This document shows, one piece after another, positions 23,675 to 32,883 of a stretch of DNA of 64,000 nucleotides. The position numbers and the translations under genes were made by a program. How positions within the stretch are numbered: position 1 is the stretch's first letter; each line of letters starts with the position of its first letter. Under the pieces are notes generated by a model that was given only the letters and a program-made list of their open reading frames with translations, did no database searches and had not been told where the DNA came from. The stretch covers positions 62,001 to 126,000 of the forward strand of contig NZ_MAXC01000043.1 of NCBI RefSeq assembly GCF_001693485.1. Reading direction: 5' to 3'. Source of the DNA: Bradyrhizobium sp. LMTR 3. Lineage in GTDB: Bacteria; Pseudomonadota; Alphaproteobacteria; Rhizobiales; Xanthobacteraceae.

Positions 23675-24511
23675 TTAATTGAGCCAAAGTCTTGGCAGCG
23701 CCACGCCGCTGGCGCGGCCGAGCACCGTCATCATATCGGCGCGCAGCCGGGCCGCATCTTGGGCACAGAAGCGCGTCATTGCAAATCCATTCCAGCAGGA
23801 GATGCCGACCTCGCCGCCGAACGCTTCCGAGGCTGCGCGGATACGCTCCACGACTGCCTCATCGCCGGGCACGATCAGCGCGGTGCCGATGGCGACGCCG
23901 CCCTTGGCCACGGCTGGCCGCGCCAGCTTTGCGCCGATGTCGCCGTCGAGCCGGATGGTCTCCGCAAACACCAGCTTGCCGCCGCGGCGCAGACGCCAGC
24001 GGTCGACGAACTCGCCGTGAAGCATCCGTTCGCCCATCGCGGCTCGGCCGAACACCACGATTTCGCAGAGCAGAAGCGATGCGTCTTCGGCCAGGTCGAT
24101 GTCGATGCGGCGGATAATCCGGGCACGGTCAAACAGGATGGTCTCCTGCGGCAGCCAGGCAAGATGCGCGCCCGCTTCCGCTTTCAGTCCGATGCCGAGT
24201 TGCGCGGCGGGACCGGGGGCGCGATAGACCTTTTCGGCCGCTGCCGTTGTCAGCGTCAGCCGGGTGCGCTCGCCTGCCCTGATGTCGATGTCGAAACGGT
24301 CGCCGCCGGCAATACCGCCGGCGGTGTTGACGAACACGCCCGACAAGCCCTCTGTTTCAGGCGAGGGAAAGCGCACGCGCAGCGAGCCGGATTCATGCAA
24401 GTCCCCGCGGCGGGTGACGCCATCCTGCAGATGCACGCCGAACCTGACCGCGCCCTGGGCCCGGTTGGCAGCAAACGTTGCTGAAGCCGTGCGCGTGATA
24501 TCGGTCCGCAT
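23675..24511 (-). CDS. ureD: Urease accessory protein UreD
   Basis: A 278-residue urease maturation scaffold that recruits UreF and UreG to apourease. Typical features: GSLRVRFPSPETEGLSGVFV, NTAGGIAGGDRFDIDIRAG, AEKVYRA and HLAWLPQETILFDRAR. The start ATG at 24511 is chosen, with GGGGGAC upstream; the frame to 24607 would overlap urtE. It starts the ure half of the cluster, 37 bases after urtE. Confidence 0.96.
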   Translation of the reverse strand: MRTDITRTASATFAANRAQGAVRFGVHLQDGVTRRGDLHESGSLRVRFPSPETEGLSGVFVNTAGGIAGGDRFDIDIRAGERTRLTLTTAAAEKVYRAPGPAAQLGIGLKAEAGAHLAWLPQETILFDRARIIRRIDIDLAEDASLLLCEIVVFGRAAMGERMLHGEFVDRWRLRRGGKLVFAETIRLDGDIGAKLARPAVAKGGVAIGTALIVPGDEAVVERIRAASEAFGGEVGISCWNGFAMTRFCAQDAARLRADMMTVLGRASGVALPRLWLN

Positions 24512-24548
24512 CCGTCCCCCCAAACGGTGTATGCCGCGCTCGAAAACG

Positions 24549-25244
24549 TTACAGCGCCATCTGGCGGCTGATCTCCGCGGGATCGAGATTGGCGCGGTCG
24601 CAAGCATATTTCACCGCGCCGCGGTCCATGACCGCGAAATTGTCGCCGAGCTCGCAGGCAAAGTCGAGATATTGTTCGACGAGCACGATCGCGATGTTGC
24701 CGAGGCTGCGCAGGTAAGAGATCGCGCGGCCGATGTCCTTGATGATCGAGGGCTGGATACCCTCGGTCGGCTCGTCCAAGAGCAACAGTTTCGGCCGCAT
24801 CACCAAAGCACGGCCGATCGCGAGCTGTTGCTGTTGCCCACCGGAGAGGTCGCCGCCGCGCCGCCCCAGCATCGTATTCAGTACCGGGAACAGTGAAAAC
24901 ACGTCGTCGGGGATATGGCGATCCTCGCGCTTGAGCGGCCCGAACCCGGTCTTGAGATTTTCCTCAACTGTGAGCAGCGGAAAAATTTCGCGGCCCTGCG
25001 GCACGAAGCCGATGCCGCGCCGGGCGCGTTCGTAAGGTTTCAGACCGGTGATATCGTGACCATCAAGCGCGATCGAGCCACTGGCGATCGGATACTGGCC
25101 GACCATCGCGCGCAGCAGCGAGGTCTTGCCGACGCCGTTGCGGCCCAGCACGCACGTCACCTTGCCGGGCTCGGCGGACAGCGAGACGCCGCGCAAGGCC
25201 TGTGCTGCGCCGTAGTAGAGATTGATGTTTTTCACGTCCAGCAT
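24549..25244 (-). CDS. urtE: Urea ABC transporter ATPase UrtE
   Basis: A 231-residue LivF-like ATPase of the urea importer. Walker A LGRNGVGKTSLL (about 33-44), signature LSGGQQQQLAIGRAL (about 133), Walker B LLLLDEPTEGIQP and the switch His-type region LVEQ. The EGIQPSII sequence after Walker B is typical of UrtE rather than LivF. ABC motor working with UrtD. Confidence 0.96.
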   Translation of the reverse strand: MLDVKNINLYYGAAQALRGVSLSAEPGKVTCVLGRNGVGKTSLLRAMVGQYPIASGSIALDGHDITGLKPYERARRGIGFVPQGREIFPLLTVEENLKTGFGPLKREDRHIPDDVFSLFPVLNTMLGRRGGDLSGGQQQQLAIGRALVMRPKLLLLDEPTEGIQPSIIKDIGRAISYLRSLGNIAIVLVEQYLDFACELGDNFAVMDRGAVKYACDRANLDPAEISRQMAL

Positions 25245-25256
25245 CGTCAGCCTTTC

Positions 25257-25328
25257 GCGAATAGCGAATGGCGAGTAGCGAATAGTTAAAAGAAGGATTC
25301 CATTCGCTATTCGCTACTCGCCATTCGC
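25257..25328. repeat. Perfect 22-bp inverted repeat (GCGAATGGCGAGTAGCGAATAG)
   Basis: Arms at 25264-25285 and 25307-25328 are exact reverse complements separated by 21 bases. It occupies the whole urtD-urtE gap and would form a long AU-containing hairpin in the mRNA. The arm itself is built from GCGAATRGCGA-like repeats. Confidence 0.9.
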
Positions 25329-26090
25329 CTATCTTCCCAAATACACTTCAATCACGCGCTCGTTCGACGAGACCTGATCGATGGTCCCCTCCGCCAGCAC
25401 CGTGCCTTCGTGCAGGCAGGTGACCTTGACGCCGAGCTCGCGCACGAAGGTCATGTCGTGCTCGACGACCATGACGGTCTTTTCCTTGTTGATTTCCTTC
25501 AACAGCTCCGCGGTCTGATGCGTTTCGACATCGGTCATGCCCGCGACCGGTTCGTCGACCAGCAGCAGTTTTGGGTCCTGTGCCAGCAGCATGCCGATCT
25601 CCAGCCACTGCTTCTGGCCGTGTGACAGGCTGCCCGCAAGACGGTTGCGTGCATCGGTCAGGCGAATGGTTTCGAGCACGCGGTCGATCCGCTCGGATTC
25701 ATCCCTGCTGCCGCGCCAGAACAGCGTGCCCTTGACGCTGTGATCGACATTGAGCGCCAGCAACAGATTATCCTCGATGGTCTGGCTCTCGAACACCGTC
25801 GGCTTCTGGAATTTGCGGCCGATGCCGAGTTCGGCGATGTGGGTCTCGTCCAGCCGCGTCAGGTCGGTCATGCCATCGAACAGCACCGTGCCTTCGTCCG
25901 GCTTGGTCTTGCCGGTGATGATGTCCATCATCGTGGTCTTGCCGGCGCCGTTCGGGCCGATGATGGCGCGCATCTCGCCTGGCTCGAGGGTAAGCGAGAG
26001 ATTGTTGATGGCGTGAAAGCCGTCGAACGAGACATGGACGCCGTCGAGGTAGAGCAGCGCCGAAGTGGTCCTTCCCTCCATGACACTCAT
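25329..26090 (-). CDS. urtD: Urea ABC transporter ATPase UrtD
   Basis: A 253-residue LivG-like ATPase: Walker A IGPNGAGKTTMMD, Q-loop GRKFQKPTVFE, signature LSHGQKQWLEIGM (the KQWLEIGM form is UrtD-like), Walker B LLLVDEPVAGMTD, switch VVEHDM. ATG at 26090 is 4 bases after the urtC stop and has a GGAG site 8 bases upstream. Confidence 0.96.
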   Translation of the reverse strand: MSVMEGRTTSALLYLDGVHVSFDGFHAINNLSLTLEPGEMRAIIGPNGAGKTTMMDIITGKTKPDEGTVLFDGMTDLTRLDETHIAELGIGRKFQKPTVFESQTIEDNLLLALNVDHSVKGTLFWRGSRDESERIDRVLETIRLTDARNRLAGSLSHGQKQWLEIGMLLAQDPKLLLVDEPVAGMTDVETHQTAELLKEINKEKTVMVVEHDMTFVRELGVKVTCLHEGTVLAEGTIDQVSSNERVIEVYLGR

Positions 26091-26094
26091 GCGC

Positions 26095-27261
26095 TCACTC
26101 CGCCGGCTTCGGTTCGCCGACGCCGTCTTCGAGCGCAGCACTTTCGGCATTGGCTTTTTCGGTTGCCTTCCGGGACTCCCGCCAGGCGTTGAAGGTGCCG
26201 ACGATCCCCTTTGGCAGCAGCAGCGTCACCAGGATGAACAGCGCGCCCAGCATGAACAGCCAGTACGGCGCCAGCGGGCCCGAGGTGAAGTAGGTTTTTG
26301 CGTAGTTGACGACGACGGCGCCGAGTGCAGCGCCCACCAGCGTGCCGCGGCCGCCGACGGCGACCCAGATCACCGCTTCGATGGAGTTGCCCGGTGCAAA
26401 TTCGCTCGGATTGATGATGCCGACTTGCGGCACGTAGAGCGCGCCCGCAACGCCGGCCATACAGGCCGACAGCGTGAACACGAACAATTTGTAGGACTCG
26501 ACGCGATAGCCGAGGAAACGCGTGCGCGACTCGGCATCGCGGATGGCGATCAAGACCTTGCCGAGCTTCGACGTCACCACCGCCCGGCAGATCAGGAAGG
26601 TGACGATCAGCGCCAGGCAGCTCAGCGCGAACAAGGCGGCGCGGGTGCCGTCGGCCTGCACGTTGAAGCCGAGGATGTCCTTGAAGTCGGTCAGGCCGTT
26701 ATTGCCACCGAAACCGAAATCGTTACGGAAGAACGCCAGCAGCAGCGCATACGTCATGGCCTGGGTGATGATCGAGAGATAGACGCCGGTGACGCGGGAG
26801 CGGAACGCCAGCCAGCCGAAGCAGAACGCGAGCAGGCCGGGGACAAGAATGACCATCAGCGCTGCAAACCAGAACATATCAAAGCCGTGCCAGTACCAGG
26901 GCAGCGCCGGATAGTTCAGGAACACCATGAAGTCGGGCAGGATCGGATTGCCGTAGACGCCGCGGCTGCCGATCTGGCGCATCAGGTACATGCCCATGGC
27001 GTAGCCGCCGAGCGCGAAGAACGCGCCGTGGCCGAGCGAGAGAATGCCGCAATAGCCCCAGATCAGGTCGATGGAGAGCGCCAAAATGGCGTAGCAGGCG
27101 TATTTGCCGAACAGCGCGACAAGATAGGTCGGCACCTGCAGCGACGAGCCTGAAGGCAGCAGGACATTGGAGAGCGGGATCAGCACGCCGAGGCCGGCGA
27201 CCACCACCAGGAAGACGGTGGCGCTGCGATCGAGCGAGCGCGTGAGGACGTGCGGCGTCAT
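26095..27261 (-). CDS. urtC: Urea ABC transporter permease UrtC
   Basis: A 388-residue LivM-like permease with about 10 helices. The conserved segment GYCGILSLGHGAFFALGGYA is the family hallmark, and FVFTLSACMAGVAGALY the second. Its start overlaps the end of urtB by 4 bases (ATGA type), so they are coupled. C-terminal tail is charged. Confidence 0.96.
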   Translation of the reverse strand: MTPHVLTRSLDRSATVFLVVVAGLGVLIPLSNVLLPSGSSLQVPTYLVALFGKYACYAILALSIDLIWGYCGILSLGHGAFFALGGYAMGMYLMRQIGSRGVYGNPILPDFMVFLNYPALPWYWHGFDMFWFAALMVILVPGLLAFCFGWLAFRSRVTGVYLSIITQAMTYALLLAFFRNDFGFGGNNGLTDFKDILGFNVQADGTRAALFALSCLALIVTFLICRAVVTSKLGKVLIAIRDAESRTRFLGYRVESYKLFVFTLSACMAGVAGALYVPQVGIINPSEFAPGNSIEAVIWVAVGGRGTLVGAALGAVVVNYAKTYFTSGPLAPYWLFMLGALFILVTLLLPKGIVGTFNAWRESRKATEKANAESAALEDGVGEPKPAE

Positions 27262-28871
27262 GCTTCCACCGCCCGGCCCTTGAGCGCGAACAGGCCGCGC
27301 GGACGTTTCTGGATGAACAGGATGATCAGCACCAGGATGGCGATCTTGCCGAGCACGGCGCCCGCCACCGGCTCCAGGAACTTGTTGGCGATGCCGAGCG
27401 TGAAGGCGCCGACCAGCGTGCCCCAGAGATTGCCGACGCCGCCGAACACGACGACCATGAAGCTGTCGATGATATAGCTCTGGCCGAGATTGGGGCTGAC
27501 ATTGTCGATCTGCGACAGCGCCACGCCGGCAATCCCGGCGATCCCCGAGCCGAGACCGAAGGTCAGCGCATCGACGCGCGAGGTGGCGATGCCCATCGAG
27601 GCCGCCATGCGCCGGTTCTGCGTCACCGCGCGCATCTCGAGCCCGAGCGCAGTGTAACGCAGCATCGCCAGCAGGATGACGAACACGGCCAGCGTGAAGC
27701 AGAGGATCCAGAGCCGGTTATAGGTGATGGTGATCTGCCCGAGCTCGAACGCGCCGCTCATCCAGGAGGGGTTGCCGACCTCGCGATTGGTGGGGCCGAA
27801 CGCCGTGCGCACGGCCTGCTGCAATACCAGCGACAGGCCCCAGGTCGCGAGCAGCGTTTCCAGCGGACGGCCATAGAGAAAGCGGATGATGCCGCGCTCG
27901 ATCGCTACACCGACCGCGCCCGCGACAAGGAATGCCAGCGGCACCGCGATCAGCAGCGAATAATCGAACAGGCCGGGATAATTGTTGCGAATGACCTCCT
28001 GCACCACGAAGGTGGTGTAGGCGCCCAGCATCACCATCTCGCCATGGGCCATGTTGATGACGCCCATGACGCCGAACGTGATGGCGAGGCCGATCGCGGC
28101 GAGCAGCAGCACCGATCCCAGGGACAGGCCGTACCAGGCGTTCTGCACCATCGACCACATCGCAAGATTGCTCTGGATCGAGGCGATCGCGCTTGCCGCG
28201 GCGCGCGCGACATTGGGCGGCAGGTCGCCGCCCAAGCCGGTCAGGAGCGCCATCGCCTCCTGATCGCCGCGCGCCTTGACGACGGCGACCGCTTCGAGCT
28301 TCTCGACTTCGGTCGCGTCGGACTTGTAGAGCAGGATGGCGGCGCGGGCTTCCGCAAAGGCAGCCTTGACGGACTTGTTGGTCTCCTTCGCCAGGGCGCC
28401 GTCGATCACGGACAGCGCGCTCTCCTCATGGCTCTTGAACACCGATTGCGCCGCCGCGATCCGCTTGGCCGGGTCCGGTGACAACAGCGTCAACCCGCCG
28501 AGCGCGGCCTCGACGGCGCGGCGCAAGCGGTTGTTGAGGCGCACGGCGGCCGCATTGTCCGGCAGCTTGTCCACGGCAGCGCCGGTCGCGGCATCGATGA
28601 TCTTGCCGTCGGCCTGTGTGATGAAAACCTTCTTGGTGTCCGGATCAGCGGACAGCCTTCCGTCCTGCAGCGCGCTGATGATCGGAAAGGCCAGCGGATT
28701 GCCCGACGTCGCGACCGCGCCGATCGCCTCATCGGTGTCGGAAAAATCGTCGTTGGCGAACTTGGCGACCGCGTCCTCGAACGGGCCCGCCAGCGCCGGC
28801 GCTGCAAAGGCTACGGCGAGAGAAATCGCGAGCAAGAACGCGCGAAGGCGATCAAGGAAATTGGCAGACAC
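27258..28871 (-). CDS. urtB: Urea ABC transporter permease UrtB
   Basis: A 537-residue LivH-like permease with signal sequence (SLAVAFAAPALAG) and an N-terminal periplasmic domain (about 30-230) that is characteristic of UrtB. The membrane part begins near residue 235 (SLGSVLLLAAIGLAITFGVM) and holds GVINMAHGEMVMLGAYT, the permease hallmark. It pairs with UrtC to form the channel. Confidence 0.96.
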   Translation of the reverse strand: MSANFLDRLRAFLLAISLAVAFAAPALAGPFEDAVAKFANDDFSDTDEAIGAVATSGNPLAFPIISALQDGRLSADPDTKKVFITQADGKIIDAATGAAVDKLPDNAAAVRLNNRLRRAVEAALGGLTLLSPDPAKRIAAAQSVFKSHEESALSVIDGALAKETNKSVKAAFAEARAAILLYKSDATEVEKLEAVAVVKARGDQEAMALLTGLGGDLPPNVARAAASAIASIQSNLAMWSMVQNAWYGLSLGSVLLLAAIGLAITFGVMGVINMAHGEMVMLGAYTTFVVQEVIRNNYPGLFDYSLLIAVPLAFLVAGAVGVAIERGIIRFLYGRPLETLLATWGLSLVLQQAVRTAFGPTNREVGNPSWMSGAFELGQITITYNRLWILCFTLAVFVILLAMLRYTALGLEMRAVTQNRRMAASMGIATSRVDALTFGLGSGIAGIAGVALSQIDNVSPNLGQSYIIDSFMVVVFGGVGNLWGTLVGAFTLGIANKFLEPVAGAVLGKIAILVLIILFIQKRPRGLFALKGRAVEA

Positions 28872-28977
28872 AATACGACCCCGGCAGGAGTATGGGGAGA
28901 AGGCGGCGGCAGCGCCGCCTTCTCCCGTCGTTCTCTTCGAAGAACTCTTGGAAGTTCTTTATTGCAGCTCAGGCGAT

Positions 28978-29008
28978 CCTGATCCTATCGGATCAGATCG
29001 GGATCAGG
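28978..29008 (-). other. Hairpin at the urtA 3' end
   Basis: CCTGATCC and GGATCAGG arms enclose a 15-base loop across the urtA stop codon, without a T-run. A hairpin here could protect urtA mRNA and let the binding protein be made in excess over the permeases. Confidence 0.45.
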
Positions 29009-30320
29009 AGCCCTGACCGCCGCACTTGTTGGTCTTGGTGTTGTAGTTGCCGCACTTCTTGCCGACCCAGTCGCCGATCAGGTCCTTGGAGCCCTCAAGC
29101 TCCTTCGACCAGGCGTCGCCAGCGACCAGGCCCGGGGTCTTCCACACCACGTCGAACTGGCCGTTGGCTTTGATTTCGCCAATGAAGACCGGCTTGGTGA
29201 TGTGATGGTTGGGCAGCATCTTGGAGGTGCCGCCGGTCAGGTTCTTGGCTTCGATGCCGGGCAGCGCGTCGATCACCTTGTCCGGATCGGTCGACTTCAC
29301 CTTCTCGACCGCCTTGACCCACATGTCGAAGCCGATGACGTGCGCTTCCATCGGATCGTTGGTCACGCGCTTCGGATTCTTGGTGTAGGCCTGCCAGGCC
29401 TTGATGAACTTCTCGTTCTCGGGCGACTTGATCGACTGGAAGTAGTTCCAGGCGGCGAGATGGCCGAGCAGCGGCTTGGTGTCGATGCCGGCGAGTTCTT
29501 CTTCACCGACCGAGAACGCGACAACCGGAATGTCGGTCGCCTTGATGCCCTGGTTGCCGAGCTCCTTGTAGAAGGGAACGTTGGCGTCGCCGTTGATGGT
29601 GGAGACCACGGCGGTCTTCTTGCCGGCCGAGCCGAACTTCTTGATGTCGGCCACGATCGTCTGCCAGTCACTATGACCAAACGGCGTGTAGTTGATCATG
29701 ATGTCTTCCTGCTTGACGCCCTTCGACTTCAAGTAGGCTTCGAGGATCTTGTTGGTGGTGCGCGGATAGACGTAGTCGGTGCCGGCCAGCACCCAGCGCT
29801 TCACCTTCTCGTCCTTCATCAAATAGTCGACGGCGGGGACCGCCTGCTGGTTCGGCGCAGCACCGGTGTAGAACACGTTGCGCTCGCTCTCCTCGCCCTC
29901 GTATTGCACGGGGTAGAACAGGATCGAGTTCAGTTCCTTGAATACCGGCAGCACGGACTTGCGCGACACCGAGGTCCAGCAGCCGAACACGACCGAAACC
30001 TTGTCCTTGGTGATCAGCTCGCGGGCCTTTTCGGCAAACAGCGGCCAGTTCGAGGCGGGGTCGACGACAACAGGCTCGAGCTTCTTGCCGAGCACGCCGC
30101 CCTTCTTGTTCTGCTCCTCGATCAGGAAGAGAATGGTGTCCTTCAGCGTGGTTTCGCTGATGGCCATGGTGCCGGAAAGCGAATGCAGGACGCCGACCTT
30201 GATGGTCTCCTGCGCCTTGGCGTTCGAGAATGCAGCCAGACCCAAAACCAGGCCGGCAGTGGCCGCCAGCCAGCGGCGGCGGCTCAGCGTCGCTATATCG
30301 TGAGTCAATTTTGTAAGCAT
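29004..30320 (-). CDS. urtA: Urea ABC transporter substrate-binding protein UrtA
   Basis: A 438-residue periplasmic urea-binding protein. The leader contains SRRRWLAATAGLVLGLAAF with three arginines, a possible twin-arginine signal, and is followed by the mature start QETIKVGVLHSLSGTMAISE. Conserved UrtA segments are FGCWTSVSRKSVLPVF, YPVQYEGEESERNVFYTGA and FGHSDWQT. ATG at 30320 has GGGAG upstream. It is the first gene of the leftward urt-ure cluster, so its upstream region holds the promoter. Confidence 0.97.
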   Translation of the reverse strand: MLTKLTHDIATLSRRRWLAATAGLVLGLAAFSNAKAQETIKVGVLHSLSGTMAISETTLKDTILFLIEEQNKKGGVLGKKLEPVVVDPASNWPLFAEKARELITKDKVSVVFGCWTSVSRKSVLPVFKELNSILFYPVQYEGEESERNVFYTGAAPNQQAVPAVDYLMKDEKVKRWVLAGTDYVYPRTTNKILEAYLKSKGVKQEDIMINYTPFGHSDWQTIVADIKKFGSAGKKTAVVSTINGDANVPFYKELGNQGIKATDIPVVAFSVGEEELAGIDTKPLLGHLAAWNYFQSIKSPENEKFIKAWQAYTKNPKRVTNDPMEAHVIGFDMWVKAVEKVKSTDPDKVIDALPGIEAKNLTGGTSKMLPNHHITKPVFIGEIKANGQFDVVWKTPGLVAGDAWSKELEGSKDLIGDWVGKKCGNYNTKTNKCGGQGS

Positions 30321-30879
30321 GAAATGTCATCTCCCTGACGCAGGCGTTGAACGCTGCGAACGGCCCCACGGCCGCCTGCGTTAAGGGAATCGCAAGAACC
30401 ATGCCATCGCTTGATAGCCGGATAAACTCCTATAATCGCTTGGAAATTCCGGCTACGCGAAAACCGTCGGCGGGAAATATGCCTATTTATTAGACAGTAG
30501 AAATGTATGCTTTGGCGGCAAAGTATCTGTTTTTTGTGCAAATGCCGCAATTTGGCTAAATTTCTTGCACGAATTTTGATCGTTTGGGTTGGCACGGGGG
30601 CACGGCGCGATCTGGCCGATCGGTTTCTTTTAACCGCGCTGGCGAGGCGCGCCGAATTCACCTTGAAAGCGGCGCGCAGGTGCTCCATATGACTGCCGTG
30701 ACCTAGAGAATCATCAGGTCCCTGCGAGCCGCGTGTTCTGATCCCGTTTTGCGGTTTCTGGCTTGCCCCCTTCAGCTAGCAAAACCGACGCCCCAAACAC
30801 GCGGGTGTCTCTGACACACTCGCGCGCTCCTGGCCGACATTGCCGGGCGCCTGCCTTTTTTAATGGAAAGAACCACCTT
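30321..30879. other. Divergent promoter region of urtA and the helicase gene
   Basis: A 559-base A/T-richer region. It must hold the urt-ure promoter and the helicase promoter. I see no good sigma-54 site: the nearest, TTGGCTAAATTTCTTGCA at about 30552, has the wrong GG-GC spacing and faces away from urtA. No clear open frame. Confidence 0.6.
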
Positions 30880-32304
30880 TTGACCTCCTTTCAGGATTTC
30901 GGCCTTGCCGATCCCATCTCGCGTGCGCTCAAGGAAGAGAATTACCACACGCCTACGCCCATCCAGGCCCAGACCATTCCCATCGCATTGACCGGCCGTG
31001 ACGTGGTCGGCATCGCCCAGACCGGCACCGGCAAGACCGCGGCATTTGCGCTGCCGATCCTGCACCGGATCCTGGAAAGCCGCATCCGGCCGCAGCCGAA
31101 GAGCTGCCGCGTGCTGGTGCTGTCGCCGACCCGCGAGCTGTCAGGCCAGATCCTCGACAGCTTCACCGCCTACGGCCGCCACATCCGCCTGACTTCGGCG
31201 CTCGCGATCGGCGGCGTGCCGATGGGCCGCCAGGTCCGCTCGGTCATGCAGGGCGTCGAAGTAATGGTGGCGACCCCCGGCCGCCTGCTCGATCTCGTCC
31301 AAAGCAACGGGCTGAAGCTGAACCAGGTCGAGTTCCTGGTGCTCGACGAAGCCGACCGCATGCTCGACATGGGCTTCATCAACGACATCCGCAAAGTCGT
31401 CGCCAAGCTGCCGATCAGGCGGCAGACGCTGTTCTTCTCGGCCACCATGCCGAAGGATATCGCGGAACTCGCCGAATCCATGCTGCGCGACCCTGCGCGG
31501 GTGGCGGTGACGCCGGTGGCCTCGACGGCCGACCGGATCACCCAGCGCATCATCCAGGTCGATTTCGCGGCCAAGCCGGCGGTGCTGGCGCAGCTCTTGA
31601 AGCAGGAACCGGTCGACCGCGCGCTGGTCTTCACCCGCACCAAGCACGGCGCCGATAAGGTGGTGAAGGTGCTGGCCAAGGCCGGCATCGAAGCCAACGC
31701 CATTCACGGCAACAAGTCGCAGAACCACCGGGAACGCGTGCTGGCGGCGTTCCGCTCCGGCGAGATCCGCACGTTGGTCGCCACCGACATTGCCGCCCGC
31801 GGCATCGATGTCGACGGCATCAGCCACGTGGTGAATTTCGACCTGCCCAATGTTCCCGAAACCTATGTCCACCGCATCGGCCGCACCGCGCGCGCCGGCG
31901 CCGAGGGCGTGGCGATCTCGCTGATCGCGGGCGCCGAGGAAATGGGCTATCTGCGCGATATCGAGCGGCTGATTCGCATCGCGCTGCCGCGGGAAGACCG
32001 CAGGACGCCGGGCCACCGTGATGCGGCGCCGGCCCCCGCCCAGCACCGGGGCGGACGGCCTGGAACACGCGTCCATGCTGGCCGTTCCCATGAACCGGCC
32101 CCAAGCGCAAAAGGCCCTCGCCGACACCGCCGCGGTGGTGGTAATAATGCGCAGCAGCCGAACAGGCACGAAGCGCCGCGTCCGGCCCAGCAGGCCGGCA
32201 AGAGTCAGGCCGGCCACAGCGAAGGCATTCAGGGCGTTGCCTTCTTGCATCGCGAGAGCCGTCCGAATAATCAACCGAACCGTAACCACCGACCGCAGCG
32301 CTAG
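30880..32304 (+). CDS. rhlE: DEAD-box RNA helicase (RhlE-like)
   Basis: A 474-residue ATP-dependent RNA helicase. Motifs in order: Q motif FQDFGLADPI ... TPTPIQAQTIP, Walker A AQTGTGKTAAFALP, PTRELSGQI, GGVPMGRQ, TPGRLLDL, DEAD in LVLDEADRMLDMGF, SAT in FFSATMP, ARGIDVDGISHVVNFDLP and HRIGRTARAG. The C-terminal about 95 residues are Arg/Gly/Pro/His/Gln-rich and disordered, probably for RNA binding. TTG at 30880 is chosen because the family begins MTSFQDFGL; the open frame back to 30763 gives a non-homologous N-terminus. It is followed by infA after 23 bases. Confidence 0.93.
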   Translation: MTSFQDFGLADPISRALKEENYHTPTPIQAQTIPIALTGRDVVGIAQTGTGKTAAFALPILHRILESRIRPQPKSCRVLVLSPTRELSGQILDSFTAYGRHIRLTSALAIGGVPMGRQVRSVMQGVEVMVATPGRLLDLVQSNGLKLNQVEFLVLDEADRMLDMGFINDIRKVVAKLPIRRQTLFFSATMPKDIAELAESMLRDPARVAVTPVASTADRITQRIIQVDFAAKPAVLAQLLKQEPVDRALVFTRTKHGADKVVKVLAKAGIEANAIHGNKSQNHRERVLAAFRSGEIRTLVATDIAARGIDVDGISHVVNFDLPNVPETYVHRIGRTARAGAEGVAISLIAGAEEMGYLRDIERLIRIALPREDRRTPGHRDAAPAPAQHRGGRPGTRVHAGRSHEPAPSAKGPRRHRRGGGNNAQQPNRHEAPRPAQQAGKSQAGHSEGIQGVAFLHRESRPNNQPNRNHRPQR

Positions 32305-32327
32305 CCTCGATCGACCTGGAGACCACC

Positions 32328-32615
32328 ATGGCTAAAGAAGAGCTGATCCAGTTCGAAGGACTGGTGACCGAAATTCTCCCCGACGCGCGCTATCGCGTGC
32401 AGCTCGATGCCGGACACGAGATTGTTGCCTATACCGCGGGCAAGATGAAGAAGAACCGGATCAAGACGCTGGCAGGCGATCGCGTGACGATCGAGATGTC
32501 GCCGTACGATCTGGAGAAGGGTCGCCTGATCTTCCGACACAAGGACGAGCGTCCGTCATCGCCGGGCGCCCCGCGTGGTGCGCCGCCGCGCGGCGGCCAG
32601 TTCCGCCGCCGGTAA
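32328..32615 (+). CDS. infA: Translation initiation factor IF-1 with Arg/Gly tail
   Basis: A 95-residue IF-1. Residues 1-72 are the normal OB-fold factor (MAKEELIQFEGLVTEILPDA, IAYTAGKMKKNRIKTLAGDR-like region, PYDLEKGRLIFRHK). It then carries an extra tail of about 22 residues rich in Pro, Gly and Arg (APRGAPPRGGQFRRR). IF-1 proteins are usually about 72 residues. It binds the 30S A-site during initiation; here it follows a helicase gene, probably in one transcript. A second, plain infA may exist elsewhere. Confidence 0.93.
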   Translation: MAKEELIQFEGLVTEILPDARYRVQLDAGHEIVAYTAGKMKKNRIKTLAGDRVTIEMSPYDLEKGRLIFRHKDERPSSPGAPRGAPPRGGQFRRR

Positions 32616-32883
32616 ACAGATCGTAAACGCCCTCGAAATCGCGCCCGACGCGGCGGCGTCGCGCGTGAGCGAGGGCGGCTGGCCGGCCGAATCAAAAAAT
32701 CGCACGTCAGGATTGTTTTGAACCCTACTATCGAATAATATTAGGTATCGATTTTCGGCCGGACGACATTAGCTATCCACCGGTACAGCCGGTTTAGACG
32801 CTGACGACCCTTCCAAAAATTCGATCTCACCAGCCCGTCGAGAGGTGGGCTACGACTTGTATATCTGAGAAGGGACTACCCCC

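Noticed and set aside
30540..30600. Possible sigma-54 promoter near urtA
   Set aside because: TTGGC ... TTGCA has 11 rather than 10 bases between GG and GC and points away from urtA.
31141..32289. Long minus-strand frame opposite the helicase
   Set aside because: Shadow of a gene with complete DEAD-box motifs.
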